Below, one piece after another: positions 19,922 through 31,639 of a stretch of DNA of 64,000 nucleotides. This DNA comes from Phymatolithon calcareum. Lineage: Eukaryota > Rhodophyta > Florideophyceae > Hapalidiales. The notes under the pieces are model-generated. The model was not told where the DNA came from and did no database searches. It saw only the letters and a program-made list of their open reading frames with translations. The position numbers and the translations under genes are program-made. The DNA lies in the NCBI GenBank assembly GCA_977006965.1, contig OZ345358.1, forward strand, positions 558,001 through 622,000, read 5' to 3'. Positions within the stretch are counted from its first letter, which is position 1. Every line of letters starts with the position of its first letter.

Positions 19922-22218
19922 TGCCTCCATATTGCCGCGTATCATGGGCTATGATCCACTTTAGCCTTTTCGTCCGCGAGCTCTCACTTCGTGTTTCATC
20001 AGGCAAACCAGTGCTTTCTGAATTGGAACCCGTTTTTCCTCTCAACCGGATTCGGAGGAATTCGCATGAACTTTGTAATTGCCCCTTGAATTTTCGTTTC
20101 CTGTTCTTTCTATGCACCTTTTGAAAACTACGACCCAGGACGGAAAACATATTTCCGCAACGGCCATCTTGTTAACAAGTACGGTAATGGTCGATGCCCT
20201 GTATCAATGCTGGGTGCCGTTCATATTTCGGCTGCAGGTGCAACTGCACAGCCACCTTCACTTGTTTCTCTTTAACTAGTGGACTTTAGTCCAACTTGCA
20301 ATAAACGTCAGAGCCAAGCGCGCTCTCCACTTTTCTTCAACTTCAATCCTCCCACCCCCAACCGCTACAAGAACGTACTAAGCAGCATATATTAAAGGCT
20401 AAATTCTTGCAGGCAGCAGACGTAATCATGACTTCAGCGACACTTATACACTAGAACAGTTTGAACTAGTATTTTCCAGAACCGAAAAGCACGTCCCTAC
20501 GCATGTCGTTCGCACAAAAGAGCGTTTGTTCGTCGGGTTCACGCAGAAATTCGCTATTCTGGTGGATGGGTGAAGAGCAAACGTTCAGTATGTTATTCAA
20601 CAAGCGGCTGCCGATCAACGAGAACAAATTAGCACTAAAGTACGACCTATTGTTAACCGTATTCCTTTAAAATCTATCGTTCCGTTGCTACCCGCTCAAC
20701 TGTCGTATCTCAAGACGACTGTCCAACAAACTGTTTCGGCAGCGAGCTGTCGTAAGTAGTCGTGATGTAGAATGAGGGTGGGGAAAAGGATGGAAAGGTT
20801 CCTGTCTATTCCTGTCTACCATGTGCGCAATAAGTGAGGACGAGAGTTGTATCTTATCTTGTTCAACGGATGTCGCCGTGGAGTTCTGTGCTGCAGTACT
20901 AGCGCGAAGCAGATACGCGAGTACCAGGAATGGATCCATATCAGGAGCATTTAGAGGATCCCTGCTAGATGTTGAATAATGTACACTTCGTGTAATTCGA
21001 ATAACCTGCAATAAACAAACAGACAAACTCGCGGAATGCAGGCAGCACAATTTTTTTAAACGAAAAAGACTATTCTTAGGTGGTTCCAACGGTTATGATA
21101 TCAGCAGGGGTCGACAACGTCGCCGTCGACCTGCCCAACACAGAATAAGGCTTTTTAGTACTGTAGCGTTACGGAACTGCCAATTTCGGGAAAGAAGAAC
21201 ATTGTATTCTCCGAGCGCACCAAGATGACAATCCCGGGGACGTATTTTGTATGCACAGAATAGTATCGAACGGTGTTTCCCCAATTCAAGCCGGCAATCA
21301 GTTTCATTAGTCCCGTTCTTCTATTTCGAAGTTAGTCATCTCCCCTTGAAGCGCAATACAGCTCATCACCTTGTCGAATCCTCGTGAAATAGGTTCAAAA
21401 ATCCGAAACTATTACTCCTGCTCAAGCTCGACACTAATCTTTTTCAGCAATGCTAGTCATCTCCACCAGCTGCAAATCACCATTTGCACCAGCGGGCTTA
21501 CCGCCGTGTGCTGGACCTCGAGTTTCCATCTGGTCTATTCGGGCCGCCGCTGGCGTGCGAGCGGGCTGCGAGTTTCGCGACGTCAGTCTTCAACGCGAAA
21601 AGCTCACGGCGAAAGGTAGGCGCCTCCCGGGCAAGGTCTTCCGGAGCGGGAAAAGTTGACTGAGTTTCTCAGCCCGAGCAAGCGCCTTCAGGCTGACAAC
21701 TTCAACATTTGTAAGCGCAAGTTACAGATTCGTCGGTTGCGGTCCTTTCGCTGCTGCTTTTGCTTCAGTTGCAACAATCTTGACTATGAGCGTCAGAAAG
21801 CTCACCGCTGATCGGAAGTTACCTCCTCCAGACAGGAACTGACATGCTCTCCATAGCTCAGCACTGTTGCAAGCAGAATGTAAAGCAACTTGCACTTGAT
21901 CCTCATTTTCCTTAGATTCAAAGCTCAATCGATATCATTGGCCACAAAAACGAAAGCCGTGCCAAGCAGTAACCGAAGCTTGTAGACCAAAACATATGTA
22001 TTCTTGCTTGTAGCAGTCCGGTGTTCAGGAAGAGATAGGTTTTGCAGAAAAAACTTCGACATTGGAATATCTTGTGCGCTTTATATAGCGCCGCAACGGC
22101 AGAATACCGACTAAATGCATCGTACAACAGACCGGTATTGCCCGCATTTCGTGATGCATTAAACCTGGGGAGAGCGATTCTTTCAAAAAGGTTCTCAGAA
22201 TTGGAGACAATCGATACC
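19922..22218. other. Intergenic region before the LTR element
   Basis: About 2.3 kb without a supported gene. Frames of up to 133 codons (for example 20688-21089 minus) lack domain features. A short inverted motif (GTCGACAACG...CGTCGACCTG) lies near 21108-21130. The final bases 22214-22218 (ATACC) are one half of the LTR element's target duplication. Confidence 0.45.
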
Positions 22219-22631
22219 TGTCGTGCAAAGCCCTATGGAGAGCTTGCCGATCGGGGTGTTCGGGACCCCCTTTCCGTGGTAGCACGACAGAGCGAAGTCG
22301 GACGCGCGTTGTAGTTGCGGCTTGTAGGACCGCACGCGTGCACGACGGAGGGAGGTGGTAAAGAGAGAGAAATAGAAAAGGAAGAGAAACAAGCAAAAGC
22401 AAAAGGTACGGGTTTTATCGATCGGTTTCATTTGCGTAACGGTAATGGCGACGAACAGACCCGGAATCGGGATCAGGCAACGTCAGAACCGGAATCGCCG
22501 AGCCCGAAAACCTCCTTCGTCCCTCTCCTCCCCCGACGGTCGCTACGATTATAAGAACAGTGGCATACAGTAGACTGCTTACAGAAGGGGGAAAAATATC
22601 GGGCAACTGGATCACGGAGCATTGCACCACA
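22219..22631 (-). repeat. 3' LTR of the gypsy element
   Basis: 413 bp, TG...CA termini, paired with 31210-31622. Preceded on the plus strand by target duplication ATACC. Confidence 0.95.
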
Positions 22632-22861
22632 CAGCCCCCTTCTCAAAGGTCGAACACGGTGAGCCTGAGATTATATAAGGAATTATGAGGTCCATATTTC
22701 GCTTCCTGGGTTGGAACGAGGGCCCTTGCGCGACCGCGGATCGTCCCGAATCTTCAATTGCAAGTCCGTTTACGGGAAGTGAAAAATCTTCCACGCCTCG
22801 CGGGAGAACCTCTTAAACCAGCCCACAAAACGGGAAAATAGCGCGTGAAACCTTTTGCACA

Positions 22862-23878
22862 ATGTCCCCCGTCCACTTTTGGTGCCGGCGGCAAACGTGC
22901 AGACCTTTCTGGCACATTTTCCCTCTTCCCGAACTCGGGGCGACCCTCACACTTGATCTTGGACAATATTTTTTACCGTGCACGGGGACCGCGATGGACG
23001 AAAACCTCGGGCTTGTTCCCGGCCCGACAACTGTCGTCACTAGCGAACCCCCCGAAGGGTGGGCGACATGGGCCGAACTGAGCAGGACAACGCCGACCGC
23101 ATCACCTGAGCTGTACCGCCGTGCGCTCTGGTTTCTGCCGAACGGTTTTGGTAACTTGCGCCTTATGTCAACGTTCGTGAATGACAGTGGTTATCTGCCG
23201 TGCGGCACCCACATCAACTCAACTGAAAGCTGGGACTGGAGGGCCCGCTTGGCGGTCCCCCGTGAATGTCTGAAAATCAGTCGTACATCAGCGACCCAGG
23301 CACAGTTGACGCGGGAGCGCACAAAGTACTTGAAAGACGTGGGAGTGCGCGTCATGGCGTCCCAGCACCAGCGTCTGGTGCCGAGAGTGACGCCACCATT
23401 TGACACCTGGGCAGTACACGAGGATGTTGAGTACCCATACTGCGAGCGTCTCGCTCGGTTTTCGCCCACCGACTGGTTTGCACTCGGGAAGGATTGGGGC
23501 GGGGTGCCCTTCGCGAGCATCTCGGTTTTGTTTCTAGAGCAACGGCCCTTTCCGCCCGGCTTTCGGGATATGGCGAAGAGTGAGGAGCCAGACGGACTAT
23601 ATGATACCCGAGGTCGGGACGAGCGCAAGTGGCGCAGTAAAACCGGGCATTTCATCGCGAGGCATTATGTTGAAGTCGGGCATCTCGGGCACGACCAGTT
23701 CCGGTGTAAGTTTGTTCCTCTTCCAGTATGGTGGAGCTTCATAGAGGTACCCCACGGTGTTTACGCGTTACTCGGTCCAGTTTTTGCCTACCGCTCTGCC
23801 ATTATCATAGACAGTTTCCCGGCGTCGGCGTTCTGGCCTGTCGTTGTTACGGAGTTCGCATTCAATGTCTTCCCATGA
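22862..23878 (+). CDS. Antisense ORF inside the gypsy element
   Basis: An open frame of 338 codons lies opposite to gag-pol, between the chromodomain segment and the 3' LTR. It is rich in Trp, Tyr, His and Arg, with segments such as FSPTDWFALGKDWGGVPF and WRSKTGHFIARHYVEVGHLG. The overlapping frame 23728-24120 may be its continuation after a frameshift (ending FRDWVLSQ). I do not recognise a domain. Some plant gypsy elements carry an antisense ORF at exactly this place (established for several lineages), so this could be real. It could also be a captured host fragment or chance. Confidence 0.45.
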   Translation: MSPVHFWCRRQTCRPFWHIFPLPELGATLTLDLGQYFLPCTGTAMDENLGLVPGPTTVVTSEPPEGWATWAELSRTTPTASPELYRRALWFLPNGFGNLRLMSTFVNDSGYLPCGTHINSTESWDWRARLAVPRECLKISRTSATQAQLTRERTKYLKDVGVRVMASQHQRLVPRVTPPFDTWAVHEDVEYPYCERLARFSPTDWFALGKDWGGVPFASISVLFLEQRPFPPGFRDMAKSEEPDGLYDTRGRDERKWRSKTGHFIARHYVEVGHLGHDQFRCKFVPLPVWWSFIEVPHGVYALLGPVFAYRSAIIIDSFPASAFWPVVVTEFAFNVFP

Positions 23879-24259
23879 TTGGGAATCAATTCCTGACACA
23901 GTCCCTCCGTCCGGGTTGCATGTCTGTCCTGGATTATTCCGGCGGGCGCACTGAATATGACCTCCACGGAGATTTCGTGTACTACGATCCCTTCGAATGC
24001 GAAATCTTGACGTTGGCGCAGCTGCGACAGCGTAATACGACGCGGGCACGGCCAGTACACCAAGTGGAGCGCACGGAGTCGGACGCCGCCGCGTTCCGAG
24101 ATTGGGTGCTTAGCCAGTGAATTCTTTCCCGAAGCCGGGAACTACAAAATCCGATAAGATCTCGTTCTGAGCCTTCGAATCGCTGGCTGCGAAAATAAAC
24201 GACTCCATTGCTTTGACGCCTTCCATTCTGCTGTATCTGATAGAATTTAGGTGTTTAAC

Positions 24260-24445
24260 TCACCAGAGCGTCTTCCATGTCCGGCGGCAATGATCTTCGG
24301 CGCCGCTTGTAGTACGAGAGGATCTTGCTGCGAGGTAAATGTGAGTTCGGTTCCCAGGTGTTATCCGCTCTGGGCCATACCAACGCACACGAAACAGCCA
24401 TTTTCCATCTTCCCCCTCGCCATCTCCGATAATATCCTTCATCAC
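24260..24445 (-). pseudogene. Chromodomain-like C-terminus of gypsy integrase
   Basis: A short frame reads DIIGDGEGEDGKWLFRVRWYG, matching the pattern of chromodomains at the C-terminus of chromovirus integrases (a hydrophobic start, then x-Y/F-x-V-x-W-x-G). It follows the integrase C-terminal region after a frame break. Such domains steer integration to chromatin marks. The expected TWE motif is not kept. Confidence 0.5.
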
Positions 24446-26464
24446 CTGCTCCTATGGTGAGATGGTGCGAGCCTCGTTTCCTTCTCGGGAAGGGTCATCC
24501 GACCGAAGGGGTGTATCCCGGAGCTCATAGATTGCACGGGGGGAATGGGTTCTTGGGTCATTGATACCTCCGGGCTGAAACGGACTGCTTTACGGGCCAG
24601 GTCTCCAGGTGGGGCGCATTTTTTTCCATCCCCAAGCTGGTTTTTTTGCCGCAAGACGCGGAGACTTGCGAACAGAACACAATGGCGTGACCTGGGACAT
24701 ATCCGGGCCGGGCTGTCGGCGTAGAACGGATTCAGGGGGAACCGATGAGTTGGAACTGCTTGTATGCGAACTCTCGAGGTTTCTGTGGCATCCTCAACAC
24801 TCGGTATGTCTCGAAAGCCCGGAGTGGGGGGCGATATCCTCGACGTCGCTACGGTAGGCGGATTCGTCTGTCTTGCTTTCTGACCGATATCACGTGCGTT
24901 CATTTGCTCTTCCGGATGTTCGGGCGAATTGTCTGATGGTCGGCCGCTCACAATGTGGTCTTCGGGCGCAGGTGCGGTCACAACACGGTCTCGAGAAACT
25001 CGTTCATGTTGCTGCCGAATTTTTAGGACAACGGTATCCTCTTGCACTGACACAATCTTGTACGGGCCGTCGGCAACCGGGGACAGTTTGTGCTTCCTTT
25101 TATCCGGGGTGATAACCGATTCCCGGCGAACAAAAACGAAAGTTCTCGGTCGGATGCGGTCAACGGTCGGTCGAATTCGGGCGTCAAAATTTTTCTTGGA
25201 CAATTCTTGTGCCTTTCGCATCTCTGTTGACGCCGTGCCCACCAAATGCCGTAGCCAATTCATCCACTTTGTGCGGAACGTCTCCCTGTCGCCCGACTGG
25301 TCCATGGATGGACGCGCCTCGAGGTCCAATGGCGGAGGAGGCCTCGACAATACCAGCTCGAATGGCGAGAGTTTTGTCACACGGTGCGTCTGGGTATTGT
25401 ACGCGTATGTTACCGCGTCTGAGAACAAATCTCAATCGGCGGGATGGTCTGCAACGTAGTGCCGTAAAGCGGCGAGGATGGTCCGATTAAAACGCTCAGT
25501 CTGACCATTGCACTGGGGGTGGTAGGTCGTGGTGAATAAATTCTCGATGCCGAGAATTGCGCAGACATGCTGGAAAAACTTGGACGTAAACTGTTTTCCG
25601 TTGTCAGACAGCAATAACACAGGTGGCCCGAACACGAACACCCAATGATACACGAACGCCTTGGCGATGTCAGCTGCGTTGATACGAGCGAGTGGTACCG
25701 TGCGTACGAGCTTCGAAAACCGATCCGTGATGACAAGTAAATACCGATTTCCCCTTGGTGTCTTAATAAGCTCCCCTAAGATATCAATGCCCACGAACTC
25801 CAGAGATCTCGCTGCCGGAAAAAAGCTTCATCCGTTTTGCGTTTCGTCTTAGCTTCACTCGATTTCGAGCGCAGGTGGGGCAGTTTCGAGCGGTCGCGTA
25901 GCAGTCTGTCGCCATAGAAGGCCAGTAAAAATCCCTTCGCAGAGAGTAGTACAGTTTTCGCCCTCCAGGGTGTCCGGACATCGTTGGGTAATGGCTCAGA
26001 TGCAATATTCTGCCTTGGAGAGAAGCAGGAACGACCAGTTGAGGCGTCCCGCTCGCCAGACGGATTAGCATACCAACCACATCCTGTGCGAATGGAAGGT
26101 CGTTTCCGTCTTCTAGGCCTTTCCGCACGCTGCCACAAAACGTATCTGCCAGCTGCTCTCGCAGGAGTTCTTCCTGAGTCACCGCGGTGAGCTGAACACC
26201 GGTTGGGTTGTAATCCCATAGGGCAAACATAGCATCCATCTCGACCTTGTTCTCATCTCGGAATTTGTGATATTCGTCTCTCTCGACGTCGAGATTATAT
26301 TGTGAAACTTCGCCCGCGTGGAAGCAGGGGACTTCTTCGTCCAAATCTGCCGTTGTTTCGCCTAACGTGCTTAAACGAGAAAGCGCGTCGGCCTGCGTGT
26401 TTTCCTTCCCTTTCTTGTAAATAACGTTGAACTTAAACTCCGACAGGCGTAAACTCCAGCGCAT
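24442..26464 (-). pseudogene. Gypsy integrase, broken into three frames
   Basis: Minus-strand pieces cover the integrase. 26464-25784 has the HHCC zinc-binding region (LSHYPTMSGHPGGRKLYYSL, later CPTCARN). 25794-25432 has the DDE core: D in VITDRFSK, D in LLSDNGKQF and E in GQTERFNRT. 25428-24442 has the C-terminal domain (SPVADGPYKIVSVQEDTVVL). A frameshift near 25790 lies at a homopolymer T run, and a TGA at 25432 replaces a Trp codon before the C-terminal part. All catalytic residues survive, so the damage is recent relative to family divergence. Confidence 0.88.
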
Positions 26465-26488
26465 AAGTCGTCCAGAAGGTTCACCGAT

Positions 26489-27708
26489 TCAGTAGCCATC
26501 GCAGCGCCGCGTGATATACACAGTGAATTTTTCCCCCTGCAAATAGGGTCTCAATGTCGTCACGGCCCAAATAACTGCCAAAAATTCCCGCTCCGATGCC
26601 GAGTAATTTTTCTCCGCCGTGACGAGCGAACGAGACGAGAATCCAATTGGGCATCGTTCTCCGTGGCCCAGTTGAAAGGCTGCGACGCCTACCATGTTCG
26701 CACTAGCATCGGTATCCAACGCATATGGAAGTACTGGTTTCGGGAGGGCTAGCACCGGCGGAGAGGTGACCACGTCAATTAGCTTCCGATAAGCGTGCAG
26801 CTCGGCGCCACCAAAAGGAGAGAGCTTAGTCGGCGTGCCTTCTTCAGCAGTTTGTTTAACGGGACTGCGATTTCGGCAAAGTCGCGGACGAACCGGCGGC
26901 AGACATTGCACAATCCGAGGAACGATCTCAGCTCTGTCTGTGTCCGTGGAGGCTGGGCTTCACGAAGTGCTGCCGTGCGGGTCGTGTCCACCGAAAGTTT
27001 GCCGGGCCGAATAACATGTCCAAGGTAGCTAACCTTGTCGGTGAAAAATTTGCATTTCTCAAGCTTGAGAGAAACACCGGCGTCCTTCAGGATGGTGAGC
27101 ATCGTACGCACGTGGTCGAAATGCGACGCGGTATCATTCGAAAAAATGATAATGTCGTCCAGGTTGACCAAACATGTTTTCCATTTAAACTGTGAAAGCA
27201 GAATATCCAGCGTACGTTGGAATGTCGCGGGCCCGTTCGTCAGACCAAACGGCATTCTCTTGAAACGATAGAGGTCCGAGTGGCAAACAAAGTCTGTTTC
27301 ATCGCGGTCGTCTCCCGCAATCGGGACCTGCCAGTAGCCAGAGTTTCAATCCAGGGTGCAGAATACCTTGGCTGTGCCGAGTGAATCGATGCACTGGTCC
27401 ATTCTCGAGATTTGTTACGTATCCTTTACGATCACTGCATTGAGCTTGCGATAATCGACGCAGAAGCGCAAACTTCCGTCTGATTTGGGTACCAAAACCA
27501 CCGGAGATGCCCAGGGTGACTGCGCTGGTTCAATCACTCCTTTCAACATCATGCGATCTACTTCCGTCTGTTCCACCCGGCGGGGTCGAGGGCCTGCGCG
27601 ATATGGCGGCGAGGAGGCCGGTCTTGCTCCTGGAGTCAGGTCAATATGGTGCATGGTCGCCGATATTTCGCCAAGCTCGCCGCTCCACATTTGCGAAACG
27701 GGTAGCAA
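26489..27708 (-). pseudogene. Gypsy reverse transcriptase and RNase H, broken
   Basis: 27708-27415 has the RT start (SPVVLVPKSDGSLRFCVDYR). 27255-26779 has MPFGLTNGPATFQ and the catalytic VNLDDIIIFS. 26911-26489 has RNase H (DTDASANMVGVAAFQ, FSSRSLVTAEKNYSASEREF). In-frame stops lie at 27415-27417 (TAA) and 27346-27348 (TGA), and frameshifts lie near 26820 and 26490. The TGA falls where a Cys or Trp codon would be expected. This polymerase cannot be made as one protein. Confidence 0.9.
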
Positions 27709-28272
27709 GAGAGATCACGAATAGCGTCCCGATGATCTTCGGCTACGTGGGACAGGTTTAAGCTCACAAGACCTTCGCGATTCTGCGCTGGCATCTCCGC
27801 GGTTGGGTGTCACGAGGGATCGAGATGACGGCTTCGGTATCTGGGATCAATCCCAGAACCTCTGCGACGGACACAGAGCTGTTGAGAACTTCTGTCGGGT
27901 GCGGCAAGACCGTACCCACCACTTGCCCCTTTTTCAGAGAGCGTGCCATTTTCGAAAAATTCGCCACCAGGATCCAGAATGGCTCTTTCGGTGATAGGGT
28001 GGCCACGCCATTCGAGATCGAAATCCCGTATGCAGAATACAGCTTCGACAAGGGCTGGAGCACGGCAAGTCCCACCCGCTCCGATGACACCATCACCCAC
28101 GTTTGTGATTCGGGGGCCAGCTTGGTCGCTTTGGCTACCCGTAGCTTTGGTGACACGCGACCCAGTGAACGGTCGTACTCTTGCATAATCGGAAGTGGAG
28201 GGGCACTGGGGGATCGCTTCAGAGCTCGCCGGGTGATAGAGATACGCTTACCATTGGCCATCTCGATCTGCC

Positions 28273-28992
28273 TCAGTCGGGGAAGATTGCTTCCAGGAAG
28301 TGATGGCAGAAATCTGCTCCTAGTAACGCAGATGCAGCTAGGCACTCGCAAACAATAAACTCTGTCCGAACAGAATACTGCCCCAATTGGACATTCAGTA
28401 ATATTGCTCTTTCCAGGCTTAACTGTCGTCCATTATCATCCCGGATATCGGGCAGGGGATTTCCAGCCGTGACTTTCTGTTGGAGTTCCGGCGACAATTC
28501 GCTCTTGCGGACAAAATTGGGTCCAGCGCCGATATCCAGAACGACAAGCTTCCGGATGGGCTATTTTTGTCGTCCCCGACAAAAGCGTAGACCTTGTAAT
28601 TCCGTTTCGTCGCCATCAAAAAAATGGCCTCCGGTGCTTGTGGGGCTCTGTGTCGCACCCAGGGCCGACACAACCCACAGCGTGATCTGTCGTTGCACAA
28701 AAGTACTTTGATCGGGCTTCTGAGCACCGCAATATTTTTCGAGCACGGGGGCAAAATGCTCGCTGGGTATTCCCCTGTTACGGGGGCCCCACACTTAGTT
28801 TTTCGAAACAGACGTTGGCGCAATTGCCTGGGTAGACTTGGTTTCGCAGCGGGCTTTCGCCCGATGATAGATCTCCGTCGATACGCGTCTTTTACTTTCT
28901 TCAGCCAGCTATTCGAAATTGTTTACGAGTACGACGAAGTCTGACAACCTGCATTCGGGGGCAATGTGCCCCACCGCATAGCAGTGAAAACA
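28273..28992 (-). pseudogene. Gypsy CCHC zinc knuckle and aspartic protease region
   Basis: On the minus strand, bases 28992-28951 encode CFHCYAVGHIAPEC, a perfect CX2CX4HX4C nucleocapsid knuckle, in a frame different from the main gag frame. Further downstream, VVLDIGAGPNFV (about 28545-28510) and ASALLGADFC (about 28320) correspond to the two conserved blocks of a retropepsin. The catalytic triad reads D-I-G rather than the usual D-T/S-G, either a mutation or a family trait. Several frames are needed to cover the region. Confidence 0.75.
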
Positions 28993-29378
28993 GATGAGGT
29001 CTTCTCGACGCACGGCCCGTGGTCTGGGTCTATCGACCCACCCCGGTCTGTTAGAATTTCCCATGCACCGAGAATGTGTGCCGCGGGAACGTGGCGAGCG
29101 ATGGGGGCAAACTTGCGAATTGTTGCCAGAAGTATAGATTCAGCCTGTACTGGGTCCAACTCGGAGGGATCCACGAAAGTCGACGGCAAGTCGGAGGTCG
29201 AGGTCGAGGCAAAATGCCAGATGATTCGGAACTGCCGAGGAAGAGGAGCTCACCACTACCTTGCTGACCGTTGGAGGCCGCGAAAGGTGCGTCATTTGAG
29301 GTACATGTGCTCTTCTCCAGGAGCACGGCGCCGCAATTTATTGTACCTTTGCAAAGTTGTTGTTTTCCGAACTAGAGC

Positions 29379-30923
29379 TCAGTTAGCTGCAGCTTCTGTG
29401 CATGCGAACTCAGCTAGTTCGAGGAAGCTAATCTCTGGATGAGCCTCCCGATGTCGTGAAACAAGTGGCTGTATTTCCGGTGCGAGCCCGGATTCGAACA
29501 TCGTGCATTTTTCGTCCAATGAGAAAACATAACCAGCTCGACGGCATGCGACATCCAGCCGGGTGCTGTAATCGCGTTCGTCCTCCCCGTCTTTCTGTTG
29601 TACGTCGCACAAATCTCGCAGTGCAGTCTGTATCGATGATGAGGTAGCAAACGATCGGAGCAGGTACTGAACTGCTTCCGGCCAACATGTAACACCGCCA
29701 CCTGATGTCGACGATGAATCGCGAATGGATTCAAATTGGCTCAGAGCGAACCCGCGGAGGTAATGTGGGAGCGCGAGGTAAGCTTGTGCCTCGCTCATGC
29801 GAAGTGTATCAGCTTCACGAACGAAGCGACATAGGAAGTCCAGGATGAGGATTAGATCTTTCCCGTCAAACGGGGCTTTCGATAGTGACGTTATCTCCAG
29901 TCGTCTTATCTGGTCCTTTACTTTTCCGGTTTCCCTTGAGTCGCGATCTTGTGAAGTTTTTCGGAGTCGGTAATTCGTATAAGATAGGGCCTTCTTGTAG
30001 CGGGAGTTCGTAGCGCGAAGGCTGCAAAGACCAATGTGTTTTGGGCCTTTGCTTTCCTTCTCCTTCTTTCTCCGTGTAGATTCTTGCGTACGACGCGAAG
30101 GGGTAATCTTTCGAGAGCGCTCCCGGGATCTGGATCCGTATCGGTGTGAGCTTTTGCGTCTATGCCCATGGCGCCGGAAGGAACGGTCAGTTGAAGAATC
30201 CGAGCTACTCGGACTTGAAGTCCCGTCATCGTCGTCATCCCCGCCGTGTTCCGGGTTTTCGTCCGTGCTGACGTCATCGCTATCCGATGAGCTGCCGGAG
30301 GAGTCCGGGTACTTGTCAGTCCGGCGTGTGCGACGATTATCGCTCTTGGAGGACTGGCGATGTTTAGATCTCCTCCCTTTTCTCGGCTTCGAGTGACGGA
30401 CGTCCGACGAAATTGGGGGAATTATTTCGATTCGAAGTCGCGCCTGTGCCGGAAAGACTTTTTTACGATCAGCCTTCGAATTAGCAACGCTCAGTGATTT
30501 ACCGCGGACATCTGCGTCGCGGATTTCCTGGCACGTGCTTTGCCACATTTTCACCATCCCGTCATGATTCTCAACGTCGACTCGAATCGTCCGGAGATCT
30601 TCCATGACTCTGTTCACGTCTGTCCGTAGATTTCGTATATCCTCTGGAGCAGCGTCAAGGGAAGTCGTCCTTAACATTAGCATGTTCACCGAATCCTGCA
30701 AGTCCGAAACAGACTGACGAATTGGTGTGAGTCGGGACTCAATCAGGTGTAGGACGGCAGCTTGTGTGTCCCTGGATAGGGAATTCTCCTGCTTGGGTCC
30801 GGATCCCTCTTCAAAGTGAACGCTACCAGGCTCACGATAGCCGGTTTCCGCTTTTCCCGGTATGGTACCGACATCGGCGGCACATTCGCGTGAACTATGA
30901 CTCGAGGACACTCGACTGCGCAA
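29379..30923 (-). CDS. Gag of the gypsy element
   Basis: A 514-codon open frame. The N-terminal third has predicted helices (residues about 45-130). The middle (about 180-300) is a long low-complexity Ser/Asp/Arg region with SR-rich stretches. The C-terminal part (about 330-510) matches the retrotransposon gag fold (APFDGKDLILILDFLCRFVR, YLALPHYLRGFALSQFESI). The zinc knuckle follows in another frame at 28992-28951. The ATG at 30923 lies about 290 bp after the 5' LTR. The frame itself is intact, unlike pol. Confidence 0.8.
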   Translation of the reverse strand: MRSRVSSSHSSRECAADVGTIPGKAETGYREPGSVHFEEGSGPKQENSLSRDTQAAVLHLIESRLTPIRQSVSDLQDSVNMLMLRTTSLDAAPEDIRNLRTDVNRVMEDLRTIRVDVENHDGMVKMWQSTCQEIRDADVRGKSLSVANSKADRKKVFPAQARLRIEIIPPISSDVRHSKPRKGRRSKHRQSSKSDNRRTRRTDKYPDSSGSSSDSDDVSTDENPEHGGDDDDDGTSSPSSSDSSTDRSFRRHGHRRKSSHRYGSRSRERSRKITPSRRTQESTRRKKEKESKGPKHIGLCSLRATNSRYKKALSYTNYRLRKTSQDRDSRETGKVKDQIRRLEITSLSKAPFDGKDLILILDFLCRFVREADTLRMSEAQAYLALPHYLRGFALSQFESIRDSSSTSGGGVTCWPEAVQYLLRSFATSSSIQTALRDLCDVQQKDGEDERDYSTRLDVACRRAGYVFSLDEKCTMFESGLAPEIQPLVSRHREAHPEISFLELAEFACTEAAAN

Positions 30924-31209
30924 ATTATGACCATGGGCAGGAGTGACCTGCTCGCCGCCGGAAGTGCGAGAGTCGGAATTGGATTTTGATCCCTTGCGGG
31001 ATTCTTGTACGACGTTCTAGACGTCCTAGATGGTCCTCCGGACGTTCTTGACGCTTGAACCTCGGCATGTTCGCGTCGTAGGCCAGTGGTGACATGCCAA
31101 TCTTTGTTCGGGGCGAAGACGTATAATAGGTCTTCGCGGAATTGAACTTCCCGGATACGGGAATAACGAAGTGGTAGAAAGTTGAACCTTTCTAGGTCGG
31201 GAGACCAGT

Positions 31210-31622
31210 TGTCGTGCAAAGCCCTATGGGGGGCTTTCCGATCGGGGTGTTCGGGACCCCCTTTCCGCGGTAGCACGACAGAGCGAAGTCGGACGCGCGT
31301 TGTAGTTGCGGCTTGTAGGACCGCACGCGTGCACGACGGAGGGAAGTGGTAAAGAGAAAGAAATAGAAAAGGAAGAGAAACAAGCAAAAGCAAAAGGTAC
31401 GGGTTTTATCGGTCGGTTTCGGTTGCGTAACGGTAATGGCGACGAACTGACCAGGAATCGGGATCAGGCAACGTCGGAACCGGAATCGCCGAGCCCGAAA
31501 ACCTCCTTCGTCCCTCTCCTCCCCCGACCGTCACTACGACGACAAGAACAGTGGCATACAGTAGACTGCTTACAGAAGGGGGAAAAATATCGGGCAACTG
31601 GATTACGGAGCATTGCACCGCA
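31210..31622 (-). repeat. 5' LTR of the gypsy element
   Basis: 413 bp, TG...CA termini, followed on the plus strand by ATACC (31623-31627). On the minus strand the sequence after the LTR, ACTGGTCTCCCGACCTAG, should contain the primer-binding site; I could not match it to a specific tRNA. Confidence 0.95.
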
Positions 31623-31639
31623 ATACCCACTAGCCAGCT

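Larger units (their letters stand above)
22219..31622 (-). mobile_element. Complete Ty3/gypsy LTR retrotransposon, inactivated
   Basis: A 9,404-bp element bounded by two 413-bp LTRs and the 5-bp target duplication ATACC (22214-22218 and 31623-31627). It reads on the minus strand: gag, zinc knuckle, protease, RT, RNase H, integrase, then a chromodomain-like segment. The order RT before integrase defines Ty3/gypsy. A purine tract (AGAAGGGGG) precedes the 3' LTR at about 22640. The two LTRs differ at about 19 positions by my reading (roughly 4-5%). Frameshifts and stops in pol make this copy non-autonomous. An unusual plus-strand ORF lies between the chromodomain and the 3' LTR. Confidence 0.95.

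Noticed and set aside
20688-21089. 133-codon minus-strand frame
   Set aside because: No domain, no conserved motif and no supporting context; length alone is not enough.
22219-22631. Frames reading out of the LTRs (for example those beginning MRLVGPHACTTEG)
   Set aside because: The same frames occur in both LTRs and reflect LTR composition; they are not genes.
29480-29500. GGATTCGAAC resembling a tRNA T-arm
   Set aside because: It lies in the middle of the gag coding frame and has no tRNA fold around it.
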